From NCBI GenBank assembly GCA_964019135.1, contig OZ025260.1:14626254-14690253 (forward strand): DNA of 64,000 bases, written 5' to 3'. Shown piece after piece: positions 26,901-38,395 of the stretch. Both the position numbers and the translations under genes were made by a program. Numbering within the stretch: position 1 is the stretch's first letter; each line of letters starts with the position of its first letter. The notes under the pieces are model-generated. The model was given only the letters and a program-made list of their open reading frames with translations. It searched no databases and was not told where the DNA came from. The stretch comes from Arenicola marina. Taxonomy: Eukaryota > Annelida > Polychaeta > Arenicolidae.

Positions 26901-29900
26901 NNNNNNNNNNNNNNNNNNNNNNNNNNAATCCCTCACCCAATCCCTCACCCAATCCCTCACCCAATCCCTCACCCAATCCCTCACCCAATCCCTCACCCAA
27001 TCCCTCACCCAATCCCTCACCCAATCCCTCACCCAATCCCTCACCCAATCCCTCACCCAATCCCTCACCCAATCCTTCACCCAATCCCTCACCCAATCCC
27101 TCACCCAATCCCTCACCCAATCCCTCACCCAATCCTTCACCCAATCCCACACCCAATCCCTCACCCAATCCTTCACCCAATCCCACACCCAATCCCTCAC
27201 CCAATCCCTCACCCAATCCCTCACCCAATCCCTCACCCAATCCCTCACCCAATCCCTCACCCAATCCCTCACCCAATCCCTCATCCAATCCCTCATCCAA
27301 TCCCTCACCCAATCCCTCACCCAATCCTTCACCCAATCCCACACCCAATCCCTCACCCAATCCCTCACCCAATCCCTCACCCAATCCCTCACCCAATCCT
27401 TCACCCAATCCCACACCCAATCCCTCACCCAATCCCTCACCCAATCCCTCACCCAATCCCTCACCCAATCCCTCACCCAATCCCTCACCCAATCCCTCAC
27501 CCAATCCCTCACCCAATCCCTCACCCAATCCCTCACCCAATCCCTCACCCAATCCCTCACCCAATCCTTCACCCAATCCCACACCCAATCCCTCACCCAA
27601 TCCCTCACCCAATCCCTCACCCAATCCCTCACCCAATCCCTCACCCAATCCCTCACCCAATCCCTCACCCAATCCCTCACCCAATCCTTCACCCAATCCC
27701 ACACCCAATCCCTCACCCAATCCCTCACCCAATCCCTCACCCAATCCCTCACCCAATCCCTCACCCAATCCCTCACCCAATCCTTCACCCAATCCCACAC
27801 CCAATCCCTCACCCAATCCCTCACCCAATCCCTCACTCAATCCCTCACCCAATCCCTCACCCAATCCCTCACCCAATCCTTCACCCAATCCCACACCCAA
27901 TCCCTCACCCAATCCCTCACCCAATCCCTCACCCAATCCCTCACCCAATCCCTCACCCAATCCTTCATCCAATCCCTCACTCAATCCCTCACCCAATCCC
28001 TCACCCAATCCCTCACCCAATCCTTCACCCAATCCCTCACCCAATCCCTCACCAAATCCCTCACCCAATCCCTCACCCAATCCCTCACCCAATCCCTCAC
28101 CCAATCCCTCATCCAATCCTTCACCCAATTCCACACCCAATCCCTCACCCAATCCCTCACCCAATCCCTCAACCAATCCCTCACCCAATCCCTCAACCAA
28201 TCCCTCACCCTATTCGGTCAAAACATTTTCAAAGAGCTCACTCCCCCTGCCCCTCTCCCGCACATAACCAGACACACTTTTACCATTTTCGATCCGCCCT
28301 TTGAGCTATATGATATCTGTGCTAGCCTTACTGAAATAAAGCGGGTCTTTCGACAGGTGTCTATTCAATTTGACAGGCGACAGTTACTCTCTGATATAGA
28401 AGAGCCATGGCCCGTATTCCCGAACAATGTACTCCCGGTCTATGACGTGGTGCATTGTTTGAGGAGACGGGACCAGGAGTGCACATGACCAAACTGCTAA
28501 CTCCACCCACTCATGCAAACAACTGTCTCGACCACAATCGGTAAAATAAATAACGTTTCTCAGACTCTACAGTCACATGCATGCCCCAGGAAACGAACGC
28601 GATGACGAGCTTGCACCCTTCCAGGAACGACAGAGATGTCGATCACCTCAACTCGTTTCATTTTTGTAATCGCCTCCTTCAGTTTTTCGCTATGGGCTGT
28701 GGAAGTATAGCGGCGGAGTTAAGACAAGTTTGCACATACCAGTCTGAGGTACAGGTGTTTAGCGAGCATACCATAAGGTCACTGCAGTGAAAGCGGCGGC
28801 CACTCGGTGGAGCCACCAGTCGAGGAGTCATTCATGGTTGAGGATACTAAATGGAAAGCCAAATAAAGAAGAACATTGACAGTCGGCACCTACTTTAAAG
28901 GCCACAAAGCAGTTCTTGTCTTACGCTCTTGGACTTTTTTTAAAACCCTGGTTAAGTACAGTTAGCTTTGCACTGTTTAGCCTTGCACCGGTTCCCTGGG
29001 GGTTCGGTTGCCCTAGTAACCCGCTCCTGATCTACGGTCACCGATCACGAGATCTCGTCTCGTCTCTGACAAACACGGAATGACGTCGGCTAGCACTGCC
29101 GTACCGCCATCACCGACAACGAGATCCCGCAGTCCGTGATAGGGGATCACGCCGTGGCCTAATGGGTAGTGTACTCGGCTAGTGTCGAGTGTGCTCTGCC
29201 AGACCAAATGTCTATGCTTGTGTAGGATACAGATGACATGTCATTATTTGCAAAGAGCATGGATCCCAAAGACATGGCTATCATGACCCATACATATTGC
29301 TACGATATGACCTTCAGAGGTAGCTTACAGCGTTGTACTAAAGCCAACCAACCATTCAGACCATAACGGACGCCCTGACCCCACCATAACAGACGCTCTG
29401 ACCGCAACTTGTTGACGAGCCATTATGAATACAACCCTTCACCAGCCTTGCCGCGTCACTCTCTAATGAAGGGGGCGCTGATTACAAATAAACATTTCGG
29501 CCACGAGGCGCCGGTCGAACGGTTCGAGCGATGCCGTTAACGTCATAGATTCCCCACCCCACTCTCTCACCTCCACACTACCCCCCCCCCCCCAACCCCT
29601 GGCCACCTTCACTCCAACCCACCCTCCCCTCCCGTCAACCAACCAGGCGTTATACGTCAAGCAAGGCATTCCACCGGCCGATAAATAAATACCAATTACA
29701 TATATACCAATTTTGGAGATTCACCCGAAAGGAAGAAAACGAAAACAAAACTAACGTGTCAATGATGCGATTGTATGGTGCGGGCCAGACGGGGTGGGGG
29801 GCGGATGGGGGGGGGGGTCTGGCTGGGGCGCCCGCGATCGTGACGCACGAGGCGGGCAAGATCTGGCCACCTCGACCACGCCTGGCGCCGACAAACACCA

Positions 29901-32900
29901 AAGCTCATAAATAAAACAGTGAAAACAAATATTGTCTTTTTTGGGAGGAGCGACTATGGAATAATGGATATAAACTAAAACAAGTTAAAGAACGGGTGAG
30001 ACGTTTGTCTAGGGTGTGAGTAGCGAGTATGGCGCTGGCATTGTAGTAGTTAGTAGTCAAGAAAATGGTGGGGGGGGGGGGACGGGAGGTGAGGGATATT
30101 GTAGGAAGCGGGTACCGGGTGATGACTTCGGGGTGATACTATATACGGTTTACTACTGAGGAGGGTTGGAATTGCGAGGGTAGGTAGCATTAGTGTTAAA
30201 AAGATACAAGGGTAGTTCAGGCAGGGGTTGGTAGATGGGTGGGGGTGGGGGGTGGGGGTGGCTGAGAGAAGAGTACGTGCGGGTTGCGGCGGTAGTTTCG
30301 GGTACCGTGAAAAAGGTACAAGGCAGCTCGTTATAAAAAATATAACAGACGATAAAATCAACTTTTGCTAACGGTTACCTTTCTAAAGAAACAGGTGGGA
30401 GAACACCCTGGGGTAGTTTAGTTCTGTGTCGCCGATAGATCAGCCTGCAACAGAATGCTATCTGTTTGCGGTCGCGGTCGCGGCCGAGGGCTTTCCAGCC
30501 TATATATAACACGATATCACCTTAAGACGCTACTGGGTGTGGGTTTATTTTTTCAAAGGCAAGCCTACATTTTGTGAGCCGGTCGTGATTCTAGAACCGT
30601 TCGTTAGTTTAGCTTCCCGCTAATGAGACCTTCGTTATCGCCCTGTGTGGAAGGTGTTGGGAACCTTGTTAGGACCGTTTCATGGGGGCCGTGCTAACCG
30701 GTAAGCAAATTACAGGCTCGGAGAGCGAAACAGTTTGTTCCCTCTTAAAAGGTATGCTGCTCCAGCGCGCTTGGGGGAGTCTTGAAGCGGGGTGTGAACT
30801 GTGCATTTCGTTCTAATCACCTGCTTGGCCGGCAGGAGCCGGGGCCGTTTCCACAGGTGCGCGCCTTTGAAGTCGGCTGATGCGGTGTAGAAGAAGTTGC
30901 AGGAAAATCACACAGCCCCGGGAAACCCAACCCGAGGGCAGCACCGCCTGTTATTAAGTCGGCCAGTTAAATCGTGATTTACTTTACCGAGATCCTATTT
31001 AGTTATCTCGGGGAAAGTAACGATGTGAGAAATTATATTGTTCGAATTAAACACCGCCTTGGAGGTCGCCCCACTATAATGACGGCTTGCGTTACTTTCC
31101 TTCCTCCGTTTTTTCCCTTCCCGTCTTTAGTACCAGCCCGCCTCCTTTATGGCCAAGACACTCTCCTTCACCGTGTAATCCCTGCCTCCTCGGTACCAGG
31201 GACCGGTAATTTGCGCTTGTTGCCTTAGATGAAAGAGAGGTGGTCACGCTAGGTGTAACACTTTACCACCTTACTGGTGGTACACAGTTAAGTACAGAAA
31301 GAAGACCGTTGGAAGGCACGCGAAACCTCCAGGAATGCCGTTTTCTAGAGACTTACGCAATGTGTCCCAAGTTAAAAAGCGTCCGTGTTGGATCTGCGTG
31401 ACTGTGGCCGCAACTAGTCGAGAAACACACCCGCTAGATGGCTCTCGAGATGCGATAGGAATGTCTTCTGAAGTCTCCGCTACTGTGTGAGTGAGTCAGC
31501 AAGAGACGCGCTGAAAAAGCTGGAAAACAAATCCTACCTCCTCTTTTATCTGTATCGACAGTAAGCAAAAGCGGGAGGGGTAAAAAAAGTTGGGGAGAAA
31601 AAGTGCGAGGAAAAAAAATCACAGAATACCAGTTAGTCTGGTAAATGAATAAATTCATTGTTCGCTGGGCTTTTCGTGACAGAAAAACACGCGATCGAAG
31701 AAAGCTTCGTATTGTCTCGACGTCACGGTTTGACATTTCGTATTTCGCTAGGAGGTTGATTAAAAAAGGAAGCCGAGATTTCGAGTGTCCTCGATATGTC
31801 TCCCCGCAAGGTGCGCCTTTATCTTCATGCCGCTAGGTTACGGAGTAAGAAATCTTACGTAGGCTCTTGCACCGCCCAATGACGTAACGGCGTCTCATTG
31901 AAAGTCGTATCGACCTTGTCAATGCGGCCTCGTAACGTAACCGAACTGTTTTTAATTGCACCGCTGCCCTGCCCCGCGGCTAGATATGAGCTGGGGGACA
32001 TGGAGAAGCTTGAGTTTTGAGGGCATATCATTCTCTCGTCAGTGTCTACTCCCCCCCCCCCCCCTGTCCCCGCTCCCCCCTCCCCTTACCCTCTACGGCA
32101 ATACTCCAGGGAGGTTCTCGTCTCGGTGGCACGCGCAGTCTGGGGTCCCCTCCCTCACAAAGGCCGAGGAACCTTGAGTGGCTTTTGAAGAGGCTTTTGG
32201 GCGTGGATGTCTCGTGGAGGGCATGTAAGAGCGGCCCCTTTAACCCGCCCTCTCACTGCAGCGCGGTCAGGTGGGGGGGGGGGGAGAGGATGAAGGGGAG
32301 GGGTGTGCCTGGCATTCTTTCAAGAACAGGAAATCGACCATAATTCTCAACCGAAAATCTATTCACAATCTGCGGCCGAACAGGTACATGTCCGCCTGAT
32401 CATATGCGTCATTTACATTGCCCCCCCCCCACCTCATCCAGGTCCACCCCCCTCTATCCCTCGCCTTTTGCGATATGTCTAATTTATGACTGACACTCGC
32501 ACTCCAATACCTCCTCCACAACCGCTCGCTTCATCATCATTCAACAACGCTTTATCACCGTATTCTTTTAATTTCTAACGTTTTTCATTCCAAGTGCACC
32601 CCCCCCCCCCCCGTCCTCTCCTCATTCCTCCACCTGAAGATATTCCGAGGACCGTCTCCGTATGCCATGTATATTAGTGCCATGCATAGCCAGCATACAC
32701 CTGTTTTTCCCGCCAAATCGCCGCGGTGTCGTTTGGCTCGCGTGTCCTCTGTGATGTGTCTCTCCGCGCACCGTTGGATAATTCTTCCGCCTCCCGTCTC
32801 CGTATTTGATCCGGGAACAAACAACCATAGGTATAGCACTGGTAGGGGGAGCTGTAAAGTGACCCGGCCGTGCAAAGATTGCATTTCGTGATCAGCAACT

Positions 32901-35900
32901 CATTGACAAGTGTAACTCACAGACGCGGGGGGAACATAGCTCCCCCCATGGGACATATCTCCCCCTCCCCCTTCATTCTCCCTCACCCCCCCCCCCCCCA
33001 CGTCCTCCCTTCCCAGGCAGGTTGACCCCTCTGGCAGCACGAAATTAGCGGTCATTGGCATGTCCCCCTTAATCCTTCTGTAATGAGACCTGGGTGGGCT
33101 CCACGGGGTGACGGGACACTCACTGGCCTCACGCTGTCTCTCTTCTCTGGCCTTCCGCCTTTCATGGTGGTGGCACAGGAGAAACCTGTTTCGCATATAC
33201 CATCGAGTTTTAGCGTCAATACGACAGTATCTCGTTCGACAATTTTGACGTCTCTGCCATGAAACCTTTTAACCCAAGTGAAGTTATTGTTAATTTCATC
33301 TATGGACATTATTAGAACCAATAACGATAACTCATCAATGCTGCAAGTACAAATTTGATATCAAAATTCCACAACTTTATAGCAGGGAGGACCTTTCGTG
33401 CTACTTCAACCTGTTCTTACACATAGTTTGTTATCTACAAGATCGTTAATTTGTTTCAATCGTAACCGGTTACGGTTTGAATTGGGCCTGTGGAATAACT
33501 TTCTGGGGGAATTTCAATCCATATGATGTAAACGCTACAAATGAAGCCGAAATTTGATTGTTGTTCCATGCTGTCATTGATGTCACCTCGCATTATCACT
33601 TTATATCGTCTTTACCGTAGCCTGTTATGGCCAGTTATCAATACAAAGACGTGCTAGGGTGATAGTATAGAACAATATAATGTTTAAAAAAATTAACACT
33701 TTATCTTAGTGTTAACGAAATATGTCTGGGGTCTAGAAGGATAATGGGGGTAACACTGACCCCGTAGGGGGGATAACTGCCAGGTCACCCCGGGGGGGAT
33801 CCTAGTGGGACCCAGGGGGAAGGGCGCCTCACTGTCTGGGCCACTTGAGCTGGGAGAAGATGCACCGCCCTCAAGCCGTGTCAACACCGAGGGCTCCTTA
33901 AGCCAGGGTCTGCTAACCAAACTAATGCCATTGTGTAGGGCCTGGGGAATCTAGCCTCGGGGCTGACTAATCGGACTCCCCTCCTCCGCTTCACATTGTC
34001 TCTCGATTGGAACTGGGGCAATGGCGGGGGATTTAATCCTAGACACCGCTGCGAACGGCGGCAATCTCAAGACAGTCGGTGTGAAAAGCACCTGTTATGT
34101 CTTTGTAGGGGACGAATGGAGACAGCGGCACTTTCGCGATTCACAAAAGGCATTCGATTGGATTGAACGTTGAAGTGTGTGTAGGGTGGAGGTGGGGTAG
34201 GGGCACCCTGACGCCGCTATACGCCGACAGGTTGAAGCAATCAAGGGATTGGGTCGGGGGCAGGGGGGTGGGGGGGGGCGTGAAACAGCCACCAGTGCGT
34301 CTCCTCAATTAGATGGGATTTGGTGCGGGATTTACCTTCAATTCACACTTTTTCTAAGGACACTAACTTCACGGTGTCTTGGGGGTGAAGGAAGATGTAG
34401 GAACTTGGCGAAGTGGATGGGGAGGAAGGGAGGGAGGGTGTGGGGCCCAGGGGGGATGAGGCGAGCTCAGGGGGGGTCGTCAGGGTCTGCTGACGCCTGG
34501 CCTGTAACGGTACGCGACGCATGCGGCGGTGGGGCCTGAAACAAGGGTGCTAGCGGTAGCTGGCCGCAAGAGCGAAGGGCCCGTCTACATGTAGGGGGTG
34601 GGGTGCGGTGACGGGAGGGGGCGGGGGGGGGGGTGGAGCGGGGTGGGGCGGGCCGGGGGAGCACGCGATACGGTGACAGGGTGCGCGGAACTGTAAGTAT
34701 GGGGGTTCCACTGGCTGCCGATAGCTGGGGGGTGGGGTGGGTGGAAGAGGGTCTCTGTCCCCTGATTGGTCGGTGGCTGACCCGCGCTAGAAGGTGGGTA
34801 TTTAAATGGTAGGGCAATGCCTGACAGGTCACAGAAGCTCCCTAGAAGCTACACAGACCGGAGCTAAACAACCAACATGCGTGCCTGTCCCGCAAGCGAA
34901 ACTATCAGCAAGCATCTTCACCGTCATCACTTGTCAAGTTAGTAGTGGAATTATTTCTTTCATTTTTAAGTTTCTTCATTTTTGTCATTGATGGCTCCGT
35001 ACATATATATATATGTACATGACTTGACAGCCATGGTGACCGGGGGAACAGGGGTCCCCTGCACGTCGTCTTGGCGTCTTGCCTGGAGGGGTCGCACTGT
35101 CTCTGATGACCAGGCCGCTTATGGCCCGGGGCCGTCTCCGTCCGTACGGGACACACACGGCAACCTTGTCATCAACATCACCGCTGATGATGACTTCCTA
35201 GTTCGCCTAGTTTTAAGTTTGAGAAAGACATCAAACGGGTGCCCTAGAAGTGATGCCTGGGGCTCCCAGCATGGGAAGACCAGGCCGCTGCGCCATTCAC
35301 GAGTTTAGAAAGGGGGCGTTTTCTCCAATTGTGCCGATCGCAACCTTAGGTTACCTACCAATCGGCAGCAGTACCTCTGGGCCGTTTGGACAATAGTGGC
35401 TGGTGGTATGATCAAATGATGCAGCGGGAGATATATACATGTATTCCTCCCTTCTTCATCGTTGTGCATATATAGAGGGAGGGAAGCGCATTGAGAACCT
35501 AGACGCTCACTGGGGAGGACTGATAAACCACTGCTTAGGTATACGTCTTGCCCGTCTCCGAAGATAGGGTTGAAGCTCCAGTGGTGCTTTTCTACTACAA
35601 CAGGTAAATAGATGGGGTGTTCATCCAAACCGTTGTCACCTTATCATTTGATGTTTAACCACAGATTCCTCATTCCTCGAAACTTTGAAACTAATGTTTT
35701 CATTCTTTTTTTTACAGATTTGCAAAAAGAAAACATGGATCCCAGACAGGCGTTTACCATGGCCTCTAAAGAGGATATCAAGCCAATGAACCTGAGCCAA
35801 TCATCGTCGCTGGTTTCCAAGGAGACGCCGACGCGTCCTGTTGCCAAGCCCCGGTCGCGTCCGTCCATCTTCGGATCGGTGGAGGCCCTGGCTCAGCCCT

Positions 35901-37806
35901 CCAGCCGGTCCTCCCGGAGTCCGGCCCCATCGACCCCCACCTCCTACTACCCCGGCCGGTACTCCCCGTACTCGTACGTCAGCCCCATGGCATCCTCCGC
36001 CGGATACATCCCCATGGCAACCAATCTGCTGGTGCGGTCTCCCATGATGCCGTTTGCCGCTCACCCGCTGAATCACCTGCTGACGCCGCCGTCCATGGGA
36101 ACGCCACCCATGCTGATGAACCCCCACCCCGCCCGGGTTCTGGTCTCCCCGTTCCTGGCCGCCACCCCGATCTCCAGCTCCACCTCCTCCTCCTCCTCCT
36201 CCTCCATCACCACCCAGAGTTTCCTCAGCCACGGAGCCGGGATGGGCACCCTCACGCCACCCCCGACACCCACGTCACCGCTGTCGCTGACCCAGACCAA
36301 GCCGCCTCCACCCACCAGGATGCTGACGACCCCGCCCGCCACCCCCATCGGGCTGACGACGGTCACCCCGTCGACCCGCACCCCCGACCTCTCCCCGACC
36401 CTCATTCCAGCTCAGGTGAGAACCAGCAAAGTAAACCGGATTAAATCTGATTAGCCTAACGCGAGAACAGATTAATGAGCTTATAGCGTTAACAGTTAAC
36501 ACAATTGCCGTCTCGCTATCATCTACATTTAATGTTGAAACTTTATAATTCAAATATTCACACATTCAGACACGGCAATCAGTAATGCATTCCCCAGAGA
36601 CATAGTCACGAGCACTCGTTACATGTTATAATAACGTATTTTATTTTGCCTTCTTGCAGTCGAGCTTTGGGTCCGTCGAAGTTGTCAATGGCGGCTACGG
36701 CATCAAGAATCCATTCATCAGCAACTCTACCGTTCATCGCGAGGTGGCAGCACAAGAACTTGGTAAGTGTCCTTCACCGCCACGCCATCTATCTGAGAGT
36801 TCCAACATCACATTTAAACAACTATCAGCGCTATTGTCGAATATTTACGTGATTAAGTAAATAAAGAAGCGCAATCATTTCGTTCTTTAATATGGTGAAT
36901 ATTTTGCGCAATGGCAGAGAATTATATTGTATCTTTTTTGTTCATTTTAACAGGTCTGCAGACGTCAGAGAATCAGTTTATGTGCCGCGTTTGCAAGAAG
37001 GTCTTCCCGCTTCAACGGCTTCTCAACCGTCACGTTAAGTGTCACAGCGACCTCAAACGGTACCTGTGCACCTTCTGCGGAAAGGGCTTCAACGACACCT
37101 TTGATCTGAAGCGCCACACCAGAACACATACAGGTAATTACATTAACATATCACACCTTTTTTTGGAAAAATAGTAAATATTGCAATTGTCGTCGTTCGG
37201 TTATGCGGGTCAATCCAGATGCTTGTAATCGTGGGTCTATTGTGTGACGGTTCTCTGTTAGTGGGCCTAATTAGGCGTTATTCTAATCCGAGATAATCAA
37301 CGCAATTGTCTAGTTGTTAATTGCAATTAATGATATAATAAGCCAATTACAATATTTGTTAACGCGTTATGCTTAAGCGACCGCCTTCGACATATATACG
37401 ACTTATAGATATACGACTTAGAAAATATAGAAAATATAGATATATATAACGATGTACGCCTGGCCAGTTTAATAACGGTTCTTCTCCCTATCTTCTAGGC
37501 GTGCGACCTTACAAGTGTGAGCGGTGCGACAAGGCTTTCACGCAGCGCTGTTCCCTGGAGTCCCACAGCCGTAAAGTGCACGGCACCGAGCTGGACTTCG
37601 CCCACAAGGAGCGCCGTACCAAGCTGTACGTGTGCGAAGACTGCGGCCACAACACGGGGGACCCCGAGTCCCACTACCTCCACCTCAAGACCAACCACCC
37701 CAACAGCCCCGCCCTCCAGAAGTGCTACGACAAGCGACAGTTCAAGTTCCACGGTGATAAACTCCCCGAGTTTGTTCAGGGGAGTTGTGACGTCACGGAG
37801 CACTAA
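17288..37806 (+). CDS. OVOL: OVO-like zinc-finger transcription factor (five coding exons)
   Basis: The coding sequence joins 17288-17921, 35718-36415, 36660-36762, 36954-37133 and 37499-37806 (1923 bases, 640 residues). All four introns are GT/AG and the phases agree (1, 0, 1, 1). The product starts with a SNAG-like tag (MPKAF..LVKRR) and has a long Pro/Ser/Thr-rich middle with a serine run. It ends in four C2H2 zinc fingers at about residues 489-509, 517-537, 545-566 and 584-605. The finger sequences ([42 protein letters not shown] and so on) are the hallmark of the OVO/Shavenbaby/OVOL family. This family controls epithelial differentiation and germ-line genes by binding DNA in the nucleus. 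SNAG tags are known to recruit repressors in related proteins. Intron 1 is 17.8 kb and full of tandem repeats. Confidence 0.93.
17922..20119. other. Intron 1, first part; nothing recognised
   Basis: Intronic sequence with C- and G-runs (18790-18830, 19005-19045, 19208-19235). No gene-like frame. Confidence 0.5.
20120..20480. repeat. G-rich about 34 bp minisatellite
   Basis: Five units of GGCTGGTAGAGGGGACTGG plus TGGAGGGTGGGGGG are followed by about five units where AGGCCCAGGGCTGGTAGAGG replaces part of the repeat. The G runs make it a quadruplex-prone strand. The long minus-strand frame across it is a repeat shadow. Confidence 0.9.
20481..24470. other. Intron 1, middle part, CpG-rich patches
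   Basis: No exon was recognised. A degenerate about 30 bp repeat with GGGCCGGTTTACTTGG lies at 21195-21320. CpG-dense stretches at 21480-21560, 21960-22140 and 22960-23220 could be regulatory, but no specific element is identifiable. Confidence 0.4.
24471..25155. repeat. 28 bp minisatellite, about 24 copies
   Basis: Units read CACACATTGCACTGTCTCG plus TAGATCTGT. Point variants (AGATCTAT, AGATATGT, TGTAACAC) are scattered. The array passes without a break into a related 24 bp array. Confidence 0.95.
25156..26185. repeat. 24 bp minisatellite, about 42 copies
   Basis: Units read CACACATTGCACTCC plus TAGATCTAG. The first about 200 bases are diverged and the rest is uniform. The unit differs from the 28 bp unit next to it mainly by a 4-base indel. 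Since 24 is a multiple of three, both strands stay open for hundreds of codons. These frames (HCTPRSST repeats and QCVLDLGV repeats) are not genes. Confidence 0.95.
26186..26726. other. Intron 1, C-rich unique sequence before the gap
   Basis: C-rich low-complexity sequence at 26390-26450. Nothing else was recognised. Confidence 0.5.
26727..26926. other. Assembly gap of 200 N
   Basis: Exactly 200 unknown bases directly precede a 12 bp tandem array, so the left border and true length of that array are unknown. Confidence 0.99.
26927..28210. repeat. 12 bp minisatellite, about 107 visible copies
   Basis: The plus strand repeats AATCCCTCACCC. Variant units AATCCTTCACCC and AATCCCACACCC often occur as a pair, recurring at multiples of 12 bases (for example 27683, 27779 and 27875, that is every 96 bases). 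The minus strand is GGGTGAGGGATT, so each two units give four GGG tracts separated by three-base loops. Confidence 0.97.
28211..34760. other. Intron 1, last part; no gene recognised
   Basis: Unique intronic sequence with scattered C-runs (32049-32062, 32600-32613, 32985-33000) and CpG-rich stretches near 30470-30930. At 29155-29200 the sequence GTGGCCTAATGGGTAGTG resembles a tRNA A box and may be a truncated SINE head, but no B box follows. No exon can be supported. Confidence 0.4.
34763..34807 (+). promoter_or_regulatory. Candidate internal promoter of the OVO-like gene
   Basis: An inverted CCAAT box (GATTGG, 34764-34769) is followed 30 bases later by TATTTAAA (34799-34806). Next come about 770 bases ending in a good splice donor, CAG|GTAAAT at 35604. 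A transcript starting near 34830 would splice over 114 bases into exon 2. Its first in-frame ATG would be at 35735, giving a 423-residue isoform without the SNAG tag. Drosophila ovo is known to use alternative promoters in this way. Here it is an inference from sequence signals. Confidence 0.35.
35718..36415 (+). CDS. OVOL: OVO-like gene, coding exon 2 (Pro/Ser-rich linker)
   Basis: The acceptor TTTTTTTTACAG precedes 35718 and the donor is CTCAG|GTGAGA. With the single G from exon 1 the first codon is GAT. The sequence is rich in P, S and T, with a short serine run (about residues 368-380) and TPP/TPT motifs. The internal ATG at 35735 has a favourable context (AAACATGG) and could start a shorter isoform. 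Confidence 0.85.
36660..37806 (+). CDS. OVOL: OVO-like gene, coding exons 3-5 (zinc fingers)
   Basis: Exon 3 (36660-36762) holds GYGIKNPF just before the fingers. Exon 4 (36954-37133) holds fingers 1 and 2. Exon 5 (37499-37806) holds fingers 3 and 4 and the stop. The intron between fingers 2 and 3 splits the HTG-V linker glycine codon. Finger 4 has the divergent spacing C-x2-C-x12-H-x4-H typical of the family. The C-terminal tail after the fingers is about 35 residues. Confidence 0.95.
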
Positions 37807-38375
37807 AAAGCGGAGAGGGTTTCCTCCAACACAGCGCGGGCGCAAGAATGACTCTTAATAGTTCAACAAGAGCTATGCATTTATACACAAACCAATGGAG
37901 CTCAACGATTATGAACTTATATGGGGTGTGACCGGGGCAGTGCCCTGGTTGATGATAAGTCGAACACTCACCTGCCTCCGGAAGGCGTAAAGCTTACTCC
38001 CGTGACATCCATCCAACTGTACAATCATACTCCCGTGACATCCATCCAACTGTACAATCATACTCTCAATACCTGAACGGTGTAACTCTGACGTTAGCAT
38101 GATGACTTGCATGTACAGAAAGTGAATGTTGCCGCACCACGTGGTTCTTATATCCCTTATTATCGCCCCACTAAATATCATCTCGCCTCATCAGTGCAAG
38201 ATACTGGATTATCTGACGACTGCTTTCATTCATTTCTTCAGGGATTTCTTCATTCTCCCTTCAACTCAGTGTATGTAATTGTGTTGGCTGTGTGGCAGCA
38301 AAACCTGAATTCGTGAAATATTGTGTACATATTGTCAATGACGGATCGCAATAAAATATTGCAAATACAACAATA
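37807..38375 (+). other. 3' untranslated region of the OVO-like gene
   Basis: It contains a perfect 33-base tandem duplication at 37995-38060 and ends with an AATAAA at 38350-38355. The next repeat array starts about 25 bases later. Confidence 0.7.
38350..38355 (+). terminator. Poly(A) signal of the OVO-like gene
   Basis: This is the AATAAA nearest to the stop codon that is followed by a change to repeat DNA. A 3' UTR of about 560 bases results. Confidence 0.6.
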
Positions 38376-38395
38376 TGATGTGTCTCTTATACCTG

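Noticed and set aside
26927-28210. Internal telomere repeat
   Set aside because: GGGTGAGGGATT is not TTAGGG or a known telomeric variant. Only the tract and loop lengths are alike.
26385-28488. Frames of 483, 499 and 600 codons across the 12 bp array
   Set aside because: They run through the 200 N gap and consist of SLTQ, RDWV or LGEG repeats dictated by the 12-base unit.
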